NCBI GenBank assembly: GCA_949289625.1
Contig: CASEPH010000431.1
Span: forward strand, 1-12,506
Direction of reading: 5' to 3'
DNA: 12,506 bases
From: an uncultured Clostridia bacterium
GTDB lineage: Bacteria > Bacillota_A > Clostridia > Oscillospirales > Oscillospiraceae
In this document: piece by piece, positions 1-6,395 of the stretch
How the letters are laid out: the number at the start of each line of letters is the position of its first letter
How positions within the stretch are numbered: position 1 is the first letter of the stretch
Position numbers and translations under genes: made by a program
The notes under the pieces: model-generated
Seen by the model: only the letters and a program-made list of their open reading frames with translations
What the model was told of the DNA's origin: nothing
Databases searched by the model: none

Positions 1-2
1 CC

Positions 3-974
3 TACGGCAATACTGCCGGGCTTGTATCTCGGGTAGCCAGCTTTACGGAGGACAGCGGTCTGGAGCTAACCTTGGCAAATTTCCTGGACTATTACCACTT
101 GGACCCCAGGGCAATTTACAAGTTTTCTTCCTTCTCACGGATCTGCGCCCGGGCGGATATGATTGCAGATTTTAGCGAACCGCTGGAGGAGGTGCTCACA
201 AAAGCCCTTGGTCGGCTGGCCGTTGTGGACTCCCGGCGCTGGATCCGATTTTTGCTGGATGTGCTGCCCTGTCTGAACGATGTGGACTTCACAGCGCTGA
301 ATGAGCTGGAGCAGCGGATGCTCCAGATGTTCTATGTGACCGTCTGGGGCAAGGTAGCAGAGAGTTGGGCATCCGATGAGGCGCTGAGCAACCTGCATGC
401 TCTCTCGGGCAGTCCCGTACTGCTGGGCGAGCTTCTGGACCTGCTTCGCTACCGATACGAGCAGATCGATTTTATTGACGAGCCAGTAGAACTTGGCTTC
501 GATTGTCCTTTGGATCTCCACTGCACCTACACCCGGGACCAGTTGCTGGTGGCGATGGATTTTCTAAAACCGGCGACGGTGCGCGAGGGAGTCAAGTGGT
601 TGCCGGAAAAGCAACTGGATGTGTTCTTTGTGACATTGAATAAGGCAGATAAAGACTATTCGCCCACCACCATGTATCACGATTATTCTATCAATGAAAA
701 CCTGTTCCACTGGCAGAGCCAGAGCACCACGGCGGCGGACTCTCCCACCGGCCAGCGGTATATCCATCACCAGAAGCGAGGGAGCAAGGTGCTGCTGTTT
801 GTCCGGGAATTCAAGGCGGACCGGATCGCAGGAGGCGCAGCAGCCTATACCTTCCTGGGAACGGTAAATTATGTGAAGCATGACGGGAGTAGGCCCATGA
901 ATATCACGTGGAAGCTGGATCGCCCCATCCCGGCGAAGTTTTTGAAAAAGACAAATAAATTGGTAGTAGGATAA
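3..974 (+). CDS. DUF3427-type DEAD/DEAH (SF2) helicase, C-terminal part only
   Basis: The reading frame is open from the first bases of the window and ends in TAA at 972-974, so about 323 C-terminal residues are present and the start lies upstream. The TTG at 72 is an internal codon, not a start. No helicase motif is inside the window. The identification rests on the DUF3427 signature near the C-terminus: a DYSINENLFHWQSQS stretch, then SPTGQRYIHH, LLFVREFK, YTFLGTVNYVKH and the ending MNITWKLDRPIP. In known proteins of this type, DUF3427 follows an SF2 helicase core, often with an N-terminal phospholipase-D-like nuclease domain, in proteins of roughly 1,000 residues. It is the first visible gene of a compact + strand operon. 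The expected role is ATP-driven work on foreign or damaged nucleic acid, possibly with nuclease action; that part is inference because the catalytic half is off the window. Confidence 0.88.
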   Translation, partial: YGNTAGLVSRVASFTEDSGLELTLANFLDYYHLDPRAIYKFSSFSRICARADMIADFSEPLEEVLTKALGRLAVVDSRRWIRFLLDVLPCLNDVDFTALNELEQRMLQMFYVTVWGKVAESWASDEALSNLHALSGSPVLLGELLDLLRYRYEQIDFIDEPVELGFDCPLDLHCTYTRDQLLVAMDFLKPATVREGVKWLPEKQLDVFFVTLNKADKDYSPTTMYHDYSINENLFHWQSQSTTAADSPTGQRYIHHQKRGSKVLLFVREFKADRIAGGAAAYTFLGTVNYVKHDGSRPMNITWKLDRPIPAKFLKKTNKLVVG

Positions 975-987
975 AGGAGAATTGACA

Positions 988-1293
988 TTGGACAAACTTG
1001 CACTTCAATTTGAAAATGAACTGAAAGACAAAATGTTGCGTGCAAAGAAAGAGTGTAAATATAATCCAACCAGATTTAACCAGATGCTTGCACAATATGG
1101 TGGAGTAGAGACAGCGAAGCGTTTAATTTCCAATGGGATAACTACTGGTGCTACATCAGATGGCTATACTACCCTTTATCTTTGTGGGCGCTTAGATTTA
1201 ACTATGGAGCATTCTGTGTGCAAGCCAGAATATCGCGATTTGTTTACCTCGGAAGAGATATGTTACTGTAATAATCTTATGGGAGTAAAATAA
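988..1293 (+). CDS. Small conserved protein of unknown function in the helicase operon
   Basis: This gene encodes about 101 residues. Two TTG codons could start it (982 and 988). The ribosome binding site AAGGAGA at 974-980 is too close to the first and well spaced (7 bases) from the second, so 988 is chosen. The protein is probably mostly helical. Recognisable stretches are RAKKECKYNPTRFNQML, GGVETAKRLI and DGYTTLYLCGRLDLTME. From memory, this pattern (an ECxYNxTxFxQM helix, GGxxTAKxLI, then GRLDLTxE) recurs in many small or C-terminal bacterial domains without assigned function. No catalytic motif, membrane segment or signal peptide is evident. It starts 13 bases after the helicase stop and its TAA overlaps the next ATG by one base, so translational coupling is likely. 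It is about 40% GC by hand count over 1021-1260, clearly more AT-rich than its neighbours, which hints at a separate origin. Confidence 0.75.
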   Translation: MDKLALQFENELKDKMLRAKKECKYNPTRFNQMLAQYGGVETAKRLISNGITTGATSDGYTTLYLCGRLDLTMEHSVCKPEYRDLFTSEEICYCNNLMGVK

Positions 1294-1700
1294 TGAGATA
1301 TGCAGTTACCGAAGTAGTAGCAGCTCTAATCTGGGATCAGGACAAATTCATGATCTGCCAGCGCCCACCCCATAAAACCCGAGGCCTGTTGTGGGAGTTC
1401 GTTGGTGGCAAAGTGGAACAAGGTGAAACAAAGGAACAAGCGCTCATCCGGGAATGTCAGGAGGAATTAGCTGTCACGCTGGATGTGGGTGAAATATTTA
1501 TGGATGTGGTTCACGAATACCCCGATCTGACAGTCCATCTGACGTTGTTCAATGCTTCAATTCGGAAAGGAACACCCCAGAAACTGGAGCATAATGACAT
1601 CCGTTGGATTACCGTGGACAGGATCGACCAATATGAATTTTGCCCGGCAGATACAATCATCCTTCAGAAGCTGAAACAGCTCACATGTAAGGAGAAATAG
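1293..1700 (+). CDS. NUDIX hydrolase, MutT-like (deoxy)nucleoside triphosphate pyrophosphohydrolase
   Basis: The 135-residue protein is a single NUDIX domain. The Nudix box is plain: G39, then five residues, E45, seven residues, and R53-E54-C-Q-E57-E58-L-A-V. It matches the consensus except that the usual glycine near the end is alanine. The N-terminus (VTEVVAALIWDQDKFMICQR) and the WEFVGGKVEQGET segment are typical of the MutT/CTP-pyrophosphohydrolase group, which cleaves oxidised or modified (d)NTPs to the monophosphate and pyrophosphate. The exact nucleotide cannot be read from sequence. The ATG overlaps the previous stop (TAATG) and a GGGAG ribosome binding site lies at 1281-1285. The next gene's ATG follows its stop by one base. 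In this setting it may sanitise a nucleotide pool or process a nucleotide signal; both are inference. It is cytosolic, without membrane segments. Confidence 0.92.
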   Translation: MRYAVTEVVAALIWDQDKFMICQRPPHKTRGLLWEFVGGKVEQGETKEQALIRECQEELAVTLDVGEIFMDVVHEYPDLTVHLTLFNASIRKGTPQKLEHNDIRWITVDRIDQYEFCPADTIILQKLKQLTCKEK

Positions 1701-1701
1701 T

Positions 1702-3702
1702 ATGGTAGAAAATCTGTCCCTGTTTGAGATGGAAGAACAAGACCAGGAACAAATAAGAATCAATCGTTCTGGTGCTCTGGATATTGTAAAAATGGAGTTC
1801 TCCGGTGCGGAAAGTCTGTCCTGGCAGGAGTTGTTTTCTGGCTACGATTCACTCCATGCCATTACATATTCTTCCGGGATCAGCTTCGTCTACCGCCTTC
1901 TGGACTTATTTACAGATGCAGAAATCATTTTCGGCTGCGACGAGGTCATTTCTTATTCACTCCAGGAGATTATGGCCTACCAGTACAAGACCATTGAACG
2001 GATGCGGGAAACGGCCGGCAGAATGAAGCTGGACCTCATTTCCCGGATTGAGGCTGAGACACTGCGGTTTTATGTGGCCCGAAGTGTCCTATCCCATGAA
2101 AAAATCTATCTTCTCTCCGCAAAAGACGGGCGAAAACGTGTGATTATGGGTTCGGCTAATCTGTCTTTCTCCGCATTCGGCGGAAAACAGCGGGAAAATA
2201 TCTGCTACCTGGATGGGGATAGGGCCTATGATTGGTACTGGGATCAATATTGCCAACTTCGGGAGGACAGCACGGACCAAATCGCAAAAGAGGCCCTGCT
2301 ATGTGCTAACGACGGAGAGAATCTGGAAGAGCTGCCCATTGCCAGAACCATACGCACCAAGAAGGCGCTCATCATACAGCCCATAACGGAGGTGCGGGAA
2401 GAAGTTCGATTTTCTTTGGACATCAGGAATTTAGCGGCCAAGTTTACCCCCTCTGTCCCAAAACCGGATAAGAAGGGTAAGTTGATGCTTTCCCCGGAGA
2501 AAATAAAATCTATTCGCCGGCAGGTGATTTCCAACCAAGAGAAGGAGAACGAACTGCAAAGTGTATATCCGCAACTGGAGGTGTCGCCAGATGAAGGGAT
2601 AGCCCGGCTCAACGGCAAAATTTTGGACCTGTCGCCGACGCGGGAGGAGATCGCCAGAGATGTGGGATTGTTTCTCAAATACATGGATGGCTACGAAAAA
2701 TTCCACGGCGATGTGGCCGGGATGCAGCGCCGGTACTATGAATTCGCCAACTGGTTTTTCTGCAGCCCCTTTATGGCGGGGATGCGAGACACGGCGGTAC
2801 GTTACAATCAGAACCTGCTTCCTTATCCAGTGTTCGGCTTGGTCTACGGGCAGAGCAAAGCTGGAAAGACCAGTTTCTTGGAAACTCTGCTAAAAATGAT
2901 GATTGGGCAGAAGACCAAACTCTCTGCCCCGGACTTTACCCGTTCCAGTATTGAGAATCTAAAGCGCACCGTAAAAGGCGCCCCCATCATCGTGGATGAT
3001 TTAACCAACACGCGCTTCAGCCAACATGCCGTTGAGACCATCAAAAACGATGACTTTGGAGTAGCGGAGCAGCTGACCCACTATCCGGCCGTGGTCATCA
3101 GCGCCAATGAGGATGTCAAAGCCGTCGCCCAAGAGATTATCCGACGGACTGTAATCTGCCGTGTCCAAGCTGGCCTCACCAATACTGAAGTGATGCGCAG
3201 CAGTGTGGTGCGTACTGTACAGCGGGAGATTGGGACGGCGTTCTACCGGGAATATCTGAGAAAGATGATGGAGATTATCCCTGATCTGCAGGAGAACATG
3301 AAAGACGAATCATCAGAAAGTGCACCGGATATTCTGGCGGAGTCCTCACGGATTTTACTGGAGATCTTCAATGAATTTGCGGAGGGAGAGCTGCCACCCT
3401 ATATCCGAGCCCTAACCCTTGAGGACTATTTCAGTGAAAAAGTCACCGGAAGCTACGCCATAAAAACCATTCGCAACGCATGGAAAACCAGCCGGACCTC
3501 TTTCGACCTGTCAGAGCGTAGCAACGAACTACGCTACAACGCTGGAGCTACATACGAGGCGGATCGCATCTTGAAAGAACTGCCCGAGACACTTGAGGCT
3601 CACAAGTCCAGAGACTGGGTAGTTATGAATCTGGAGGTTGCACGGGAGTTTTTTGGAATACCCTTTAAAAAGTCTTGGTTAGATCGATTTTGGAAGAGGT
3701 GA
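1702..3702 (+). CDS. Phospholipase-D-like nuclease fused to a P-loop (AAA+/SF3-like) ATPase
   Basis: The 666-residue protein has two recognisable halves. Residues about 40-200 form a phospholipase-D-like domain with one half active site: H132-E-K134, then G150-S-A-N153-L-S. The aspartate of the classical HxKxxxxD motif is not at its usual place. With only one half-site, the family would be expected to dimerise. Residues about 370-500 form a P-loop ATPase: Walker A GQSKAGKT (383-390), Walker B PIIVDD (428-433), a sensor-1-like VVISAN ending at N469, and paired arginines R481-R482 that could be the finger. The layout recalls AAA+ or SF3 phage-primase helicases. The C-terminal 160 residues are helical and unassigned. 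A clean AAGGAG site (1689-1694) precedes the ATG. The likely role is an ATP-controlled nuclease acting with the helicase encoded upstream. I know no characterised protein with this exact architecture, so the function is inferred. Confidence 0.8.
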   Translation: MVENLSLFEMEEQDQEQIRINRSGALDIVKMEFSGAESLSWQELFSGYDSLHAITYSSGISFVYRLLDLFTDAEIIFGCDEVISYSLQEIMAYQYKTIERMRETAGRMKLDLISRIEAETLRFYVARSVLSHEKIYLLSAKDGRKRVIMGSANLSFSAFGGKQRENICYLDGDRAYDWYWDQYCQLREDSTDQIAKEALLCANDGENLEELPIARTIRTKKALIIQPITEVREEVRFSLDIRNLAAKFTPSVPKPDKKGKLMLSPEKIKSIRRQVISNQEKENELQSVYPQLEVSPDEGIARLNGKILDLSPTREEIARDVGLFLKYMDGYEKFHGDVAGMQRRYYEFANWFFCSPFMAGMRDTAVRYNQNLLPYPVFGLVYGQSKAGKTSFLETLLKMMIGQKTKLSAPDFTRSSIENLKRTVKGAPIIVDDLTNTRFSQHAVETIKNDDFGVAEQLTHYPAVVISANEDVKAVAQEIIRRTVICRVQAGLTNTEVMRSSVVRTVQREIGTAFYREYLRKMMEIIPDLQENMKDESSESAPDILAESSRILLEIFNEFAEGELPPYIRALTLEDYFSEKVTGSYAIKTIRNAWKTSRTSFDLSERSNELRYNAGATYEADRILKELPETLEAHKSRDWVVMNLEVAREFFGIPFKKSWLDRFWKR

Positions 3703-3707
3703 ACTCC

Positions 3708-4022
3708 TTGCCTATGTATCACAAACTGGTCCGTGATCTCATCCCCGAAATCGTTGAAGCAGATGGAAAGACCTGCGTCTGTGAAACGCTCTCTGATAAG
3801 GAGTATTTGTGCTTGCTGGAGCAAAAATTGAATGAGGAACTGGCTGAGTACCAGGAGAGCAAATGCCTTGAAGAACTGGCCGACCTTTTGGAGGTTATGC
3901 AGGCCGTAGTAAAAGCCAGAGGCTGGACAATGGAGCAGTTGGAATCGTTGCGGGCGGAGAAGGCCGCCAAGCGTGGCGGCTTTGAGAAGAAACTTCTATT
4001 GAAAGAAGTTATTGAGAATTGA
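3708..4022 (+). CDS. MazG-like / phosphoribosyl-ATP pyrophosphohydrolase-like nucleotide hydrolase
   Basis: The 104-residue all-alpha protein is of the NTP-pyrophosphohydrolase type. The start is set at TTG 3708: the AGAGGTG site at 3695-3701 is six bases away, and the product then begins MPMYHKLVRDLIPEI, the standard opening of this family. TTG codons at 3675 and 3690 lie inside the previous gene. The metal-binding pattern of MazG-like folds is present as E43-E44-x-x-E47 in helix one and E56-x-x-D59 in the next helix, with the conserved ending KRGGFEKKLLL. Relatives cleave nucleoside triphosphates or phosphoribosyl-ATP to the monophosphate form. No other histidine genes are nearby, so a house-cleaning or defence role is more likely than histidine synthesis. 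It begins five bases after the nuclease-ATPase stop and is the last gene of the cassette. No clear hairpin terminator for the + strand is seen directly after it. Confidence 0.82.
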   Translation: MPMYHKLVRDLIPEIVEADGKTCVCETLSDKEYLCLLEQKLNEELAEYQESKCLEELADLLEVMQAVVKARGWTMEQLESLRAEKAAKRGGFEKKLLLKEVIEN

Positions 4023-4179
4023 GGTGAACCCTATCAAAATCTTTTTGTAACATGTGTCGTTTTGGTGGAATCTCCCTTGGGCGCTTTTGTCGAATTGTGC
4101 AAAGAGAGGCGTTGGTGTTTAAAATTGAAAGGGTTGCGCCTTGTCTGCCTCTGCCGGCCTCCGCTTCCTAAAACACCTG

Positions 4180-4227
4180 AAAAAACAGAGAACTGCCATG
4201 GGGTAAGATTCTTTTCCCATGGCAGTT
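4180..4227 (-). terminator. Rho-independent terminator of the XRE regulator gene
   Basis: A perfect 12-base inverted repeat, AACTGCCATGGG at 4191-4202 and its complement at 4216-4227, encloses a 13-base loop. Read on the - strand, the stem is followed after five bases by a run of six T (4185 down to 4180). It lies 22 bases beyond the stop codon of the regulator. On the + strand the stem is not followed by a good T run, so it is mainly a - strand terminator. It would also shield the regulator gene from the cassette upstream. Confidence 0.8.
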
Positions 4228-4249
4228 CCCATTTGGAAGCATATAGGGT

Positions 4250-4966
4250 TTACAGCTCAAAGTTCACAGCCGGGGCAAAGAAGGCGTTGCGTGCCTTGAT
4301 CTCGCGTATATCCGCGTTGGTAATGGTGAGCTGACGGCGGATCCATTCCTCATCATGCAGGGGCACCGAGGAGATGAGAGCCTTATTGGCCATGGGGAAC
4401 CAGCCGGCAATCGACAGTGTGCAGAAAAAGCCGATCTGCGCTCTGACAGGCTTGATAGTCCTCCGGAACTCAAGGATTGCAAGATCATCCGCGTGCACAG
4501 GGTTCACTGCCATAACCCGCACAAAGGAATCTGTCCGGCGCACCCGGCCGCTGTAACAGCTCCGGTATGAGTAGACATTCTCATCATCGGGGATCTCGGC
4601 AAAGATACGCGCCGTGCGTTCTCCCAGAAAGAGGGCGTTATAGGAGAGGTATGGCTTTCCTACATGGGCGGAGTTGAAATAGAGGTAGTAGCGCTCCATA
4701 TGCTCCGCAGCTTCATCCTCCCCGGGCTTGAAAAGCCGCTCCACATCCTGCGGTTCCGTTGTGTCCACCAGTGAGACCAGGCTCACCCCCAGCACCTGCG
4801 CAATTTCCGAGAGGGTGACAATGTCAATGGAGATCTCTCCCCGCTCGTACTTGGACACTGTGGACTTGCCCCGGCTGAGGGCCTCAGCAAAGCCGGTGAG
4901 CGTATAGCCCTGCTGGCGGCGCAGAAAACGGATCCGCGCTCCCACAGTTTTGCATATTTCCTCCAT
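4250..4966 (-). CDS. XRE-family transcriptional regulator with C-terminal sensor domain
   Basis: The 238-residue protein has an N-terminal Cro/CI-type helix-turn-helix (residues about 8-66): GARIRFLRRQQGYTLTGFAE, then SRGKSTVSKYERGE as the recognition region, and TLSEIAQVLGVSL. Residues about 75-238 form a separate domain I do not recognise by name, rich in aromatic residues and arginine, presumably for effector binding or dimerisation. The ATG at 4966 follows a GAGGTG site with good spacing. It is divergent from the amidohydrolase operon, so it most likely controls that operon and itself; the 37-base palindrome between them is the obvious operator. The effector may be the operon's substrate or product. 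It could act as repressor or activator: the palindrome covers its own -35 box but lies well upstream of the operon promoter. It has no membrane segment. Confidence 0.88.
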   Translation of the reverse strand: MEEICKTVGARIRFLRRQQGYTLTGFAEALSRGKSTVSKYERGEISIDIVTLSEIAQVLGVSLVSLVDTTEPQDVERLFKPGEDEAAEHMERYYLYFNSAHVGKPYLSYNALFLGERTARIFAEIPDDENVYSYRSCYSGRVRRTDSFVRVMAVNPVHADDLAILEFRRTIKPVRAQIGFFCTLSIAGWFPMANKALISSVPLHDEEWIRRQLTITNADIREIKARNAFFAPAVNFEL

Positions 4967-4971
4967 ATAGG

Positions 4972-4986
4972 CACCTCAATTCCACT
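4972..4986 (-). promoter_or_regulatory. Partial operator half-site overlapping the regulator's ribosome binding site
   Basis: On the - strand this reads AGTGGAATTGAGGTG, matching the right arm of the 37-base palindrome at 12 of 15 positions, including all of the first eight (AGTGGAAT). Its final six bases are the Shine-Dalgarno GAGGTG of the regulator gene. Binding here could add a second level of autoregulation. The match is seen directly; the function is inference. Confidence 0.45.
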
Positions 4987-5043
4987 TAAAAGAAACTTTT
5001 CTTCCGAATTTCCCAAAATCTGCGAAGTAAAATAAACAAATAT

Positions 5044-5072
5044 ATTATATCACCGCCTATATTCCACTGCAA
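5044..5072 (-). promoter_or_regulatory. Predicted sigma-A promoter of the regulator gene
   Basis: On the - strand there is a perfect -10 box TATAAT (5049-5044) and, 17 bases upstream, a weaker -35 box TTGCAG (5072-5067). Transcription would begin near 5037, giving a leader of roughly 70 bases before the ATG at 4966. The -35 box sits in the centre of the palindromic operator, so a bound protein would block the promoter. Confidence 0.6.
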
Positions 5073-5088
5073 GTGGAATATAGGCGGT
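5052..5088. promoter_or_regulatory. Perfect 37-base palindrome, probable operator of the XRE regulator
   Basis: The left arm ACCGCCTATATTCCACT (5052-5068) and its exact complement (5072-5088) are separated by GCA. The position between divergent genes, over the regulator's -35 box and about 30 bases upstream of the operon's -35 box, is what an autoregulated operator would show. A rho-independent terminator is less likely, because no gene converges on the site and the following T-rich stretch is broken by C. A hairpin role in a long transcript cannot be excluded. Confidence 0.7.
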
Positions 5089-5118
5089 TTCTTTCCCTTT
5101 ATAAGACATAACCACAAT

Positions 5119-5147
5119 TTGTAAGCTTCTGCTGGCAGTGCTATACT
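5119..5147 (+). promoter_or_regulatory. Predicted sigma-A promoter of the amidohydrolase-transporter operon
   Basis: The -35 box TTGTAA (5119-5124) and -10 box TATACT (5142-5147) are separated by an ideal 17 bases. A TG one base before the -10 (5139-5140) makes it an extended -10 promoter. Transcription would start near 5154, some 35 bases before the first gene. The palindrome centre lies roughly 84 bases upstream of that start, a distance more usual for activation or looping than for direct blocking. Confidence 0.65.
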
Positions 5148-5190
5148 TTGCCTATTTAAAGCAGAATAAACCAAGTAAGGAGGAAACATG

Positions 5191-6381
5191 ATGACGATAC
5201 TGCACAACTGCCGCCTTGTAAGCGCACTGACCGAGGACTATGACGGGGAATTTGCCGACGTTACCCTGGAAAACGGACGGATTGAAGGGATTTATCCTGT
5301 GGGACAGGCTCCGGCGCACCAGGGAGCGAAGACGCTGGATATCAAGGGCATGACGCTGCTGCCCGGCTTTTTTGACCTGCACGCACACCTGATGGTGGTT
5401 AATCAGGATTGGAACTACCTGATGCTGCGGCCGCAGAACCAATACCTGATGGACTGCGTGCGCTATGCCAAGGAGTATCTCCGCCTGGGCTTCACCACCA
5501 TCCGCGACTGCGGCAACGACTACTATGCCAGCGTGGCCGTACGGGACTATATTGCCGACGGCACCATCACCGGCAGCCGCGTCATCACATCCGGCAAAAT
5601 TCTCTCCCCCACCACCAAGGGCAACTCCTCTTTCGGCACACTCTATAAAGAGGTGGACACCCCCAGTGAGATGATGAAGGTCTGCCGTGAGGAGATGGAA
5701 AACGGTGTGGACTTTATCAAATACATGTGTACCGGTGCCGTGCTGAATCTGGGCGGTGAGCCGGGAGCCATGGTGACCACACCGGAGGAACTCTCCGCCA
5801 TCGTCCGGGCAGCAGACAGCCTGGGCACCTACATTGCCGCCCACTGCCACGGCACCCGGGGCATCAACGAGGCGGTAAAAGCAGGCGTGTACACCATCGA
5901 GCACGCCTCGTATATGACCGAGGAGAGCGCGGAGCTCATGATCAAGTACAAGACCGGAGGCATCATCCCCACCTTCTCCATGCCTTACACTCTGGTAAAA
6001 GACTACGCTGGCAATACCACTCAGGAGTTCATCGACAAATCCCGGGACGCCATCGGCCACATGGCCGCCAGCGCAAAGCTGGGTGCCGAAGCAGGCGTGC
6101 GGGTGGGCTTCGGCACCGATCTGGATCTCAGGAATGCCCTGGAGCACACGGGCATCGAATTCCTCGCCCGGGCCGAGTTTGGCATTGATCCAGTGGAGAT
6201 CCTCCGGGAGGCCACCATTGAGAGCGCAGCCATCGTTGGCATGGATGATGTCTGCGGCACCATCAAGGCCGGAAAGCTGGCGGATCTTTGTGTATTCGAC
6301 GGCAAGCCCGATGAGGACATGAACGTCATGAGTCACTACCCCGTATATGTCTTCAAAGAAGGACGAATATTTCAGGACTAA
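5191..6381 (+). CDS. Metal-dependent amidohydrolase (paralog 1), Xaa-Arg/Lys dipeptidase-like group
   Basis: The 396-residue protein (from the second of two adjacent ATGs) belongs to the amidohydrolase superfamily with a TIM-barrel core. The second ATG is chosen because it is seven bases from the AAGGAGG site (5177-5183) and gives the same MTIL start and the same length as the next gene; the ATG at 5188 would add one residue. Metal ligands are visible: H64 and H66 (DLHAH), K177 as the likely carboxylated lysine (DFIKYM), H218 (IAAHCHG), H238 (TIEHAS) and D310 (GFGTD). This pattern fits the imidazolonepropionase-like/Met-dependent hydrolase A branch, whose studied members cleave dipeptides or N-acyl derivatives of arginine and lysine. 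The true substrate is unknown. It is cytosolic with no signal peptide and is the first gene of the operon with two transporters, suggesting hydrolysis of an imported amide. Confidence 0.88.
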   Translation: MTILHNCRLVSALTEDYDGEFADVTLENGRIEGIYPVGQAPAHQGAKTLDIKGMTLLPGFFDLHAHLMVVNQDWNYLMLRPQNQYLMDCVRYAKEYLRLGFTTIRDCGNDYYASVAVRDYIADGTITGSRVITSGKILSPTTKGNSSFGTLYKEVDTPSEMMKVCREEMENGVDFIKYMCTGAVLNLGGEPGAMVTTPEELSAIVRAADSLGTYIAAHCHGTRGINEAVKAGVYTIEHASYMTEESAELMIKYKTGGIIPTFSMPYTLVKDYAGNTTQEFIDKSRDAIGHMAASAKLGAEAGVRVGFGTDLDLRNALEHTGIEFLARAEFGIDPVEILREATIESAAIVGMDDVCGTIKAGKLADLCVFDGKPDEDMNVMSHYPVYVFKEGRIFQD

Positions 6382-6395
6382 ATAGGAGGCTGAAT

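Noticed and set aside
4023..4334. Possible small + strand genes after the MazG-like gene, including a GTG-started eight-codon frame at 4024 and a 90-codon frame from 4062
   Set aside because: The first stops at once and the second runs through the terminator and into the regulator gene on the other strand. I see no domain or good ribosome binding site; this gap seems non-coding.
5052..5088. The 37-base palindrome as a rho-independent terminator
   Set aside because: It lies between divergent gene starts with no gene reading into it nearby, and the following T-rich stretch is interrupted by C. Its overlap with a -35 box fits an operator better.
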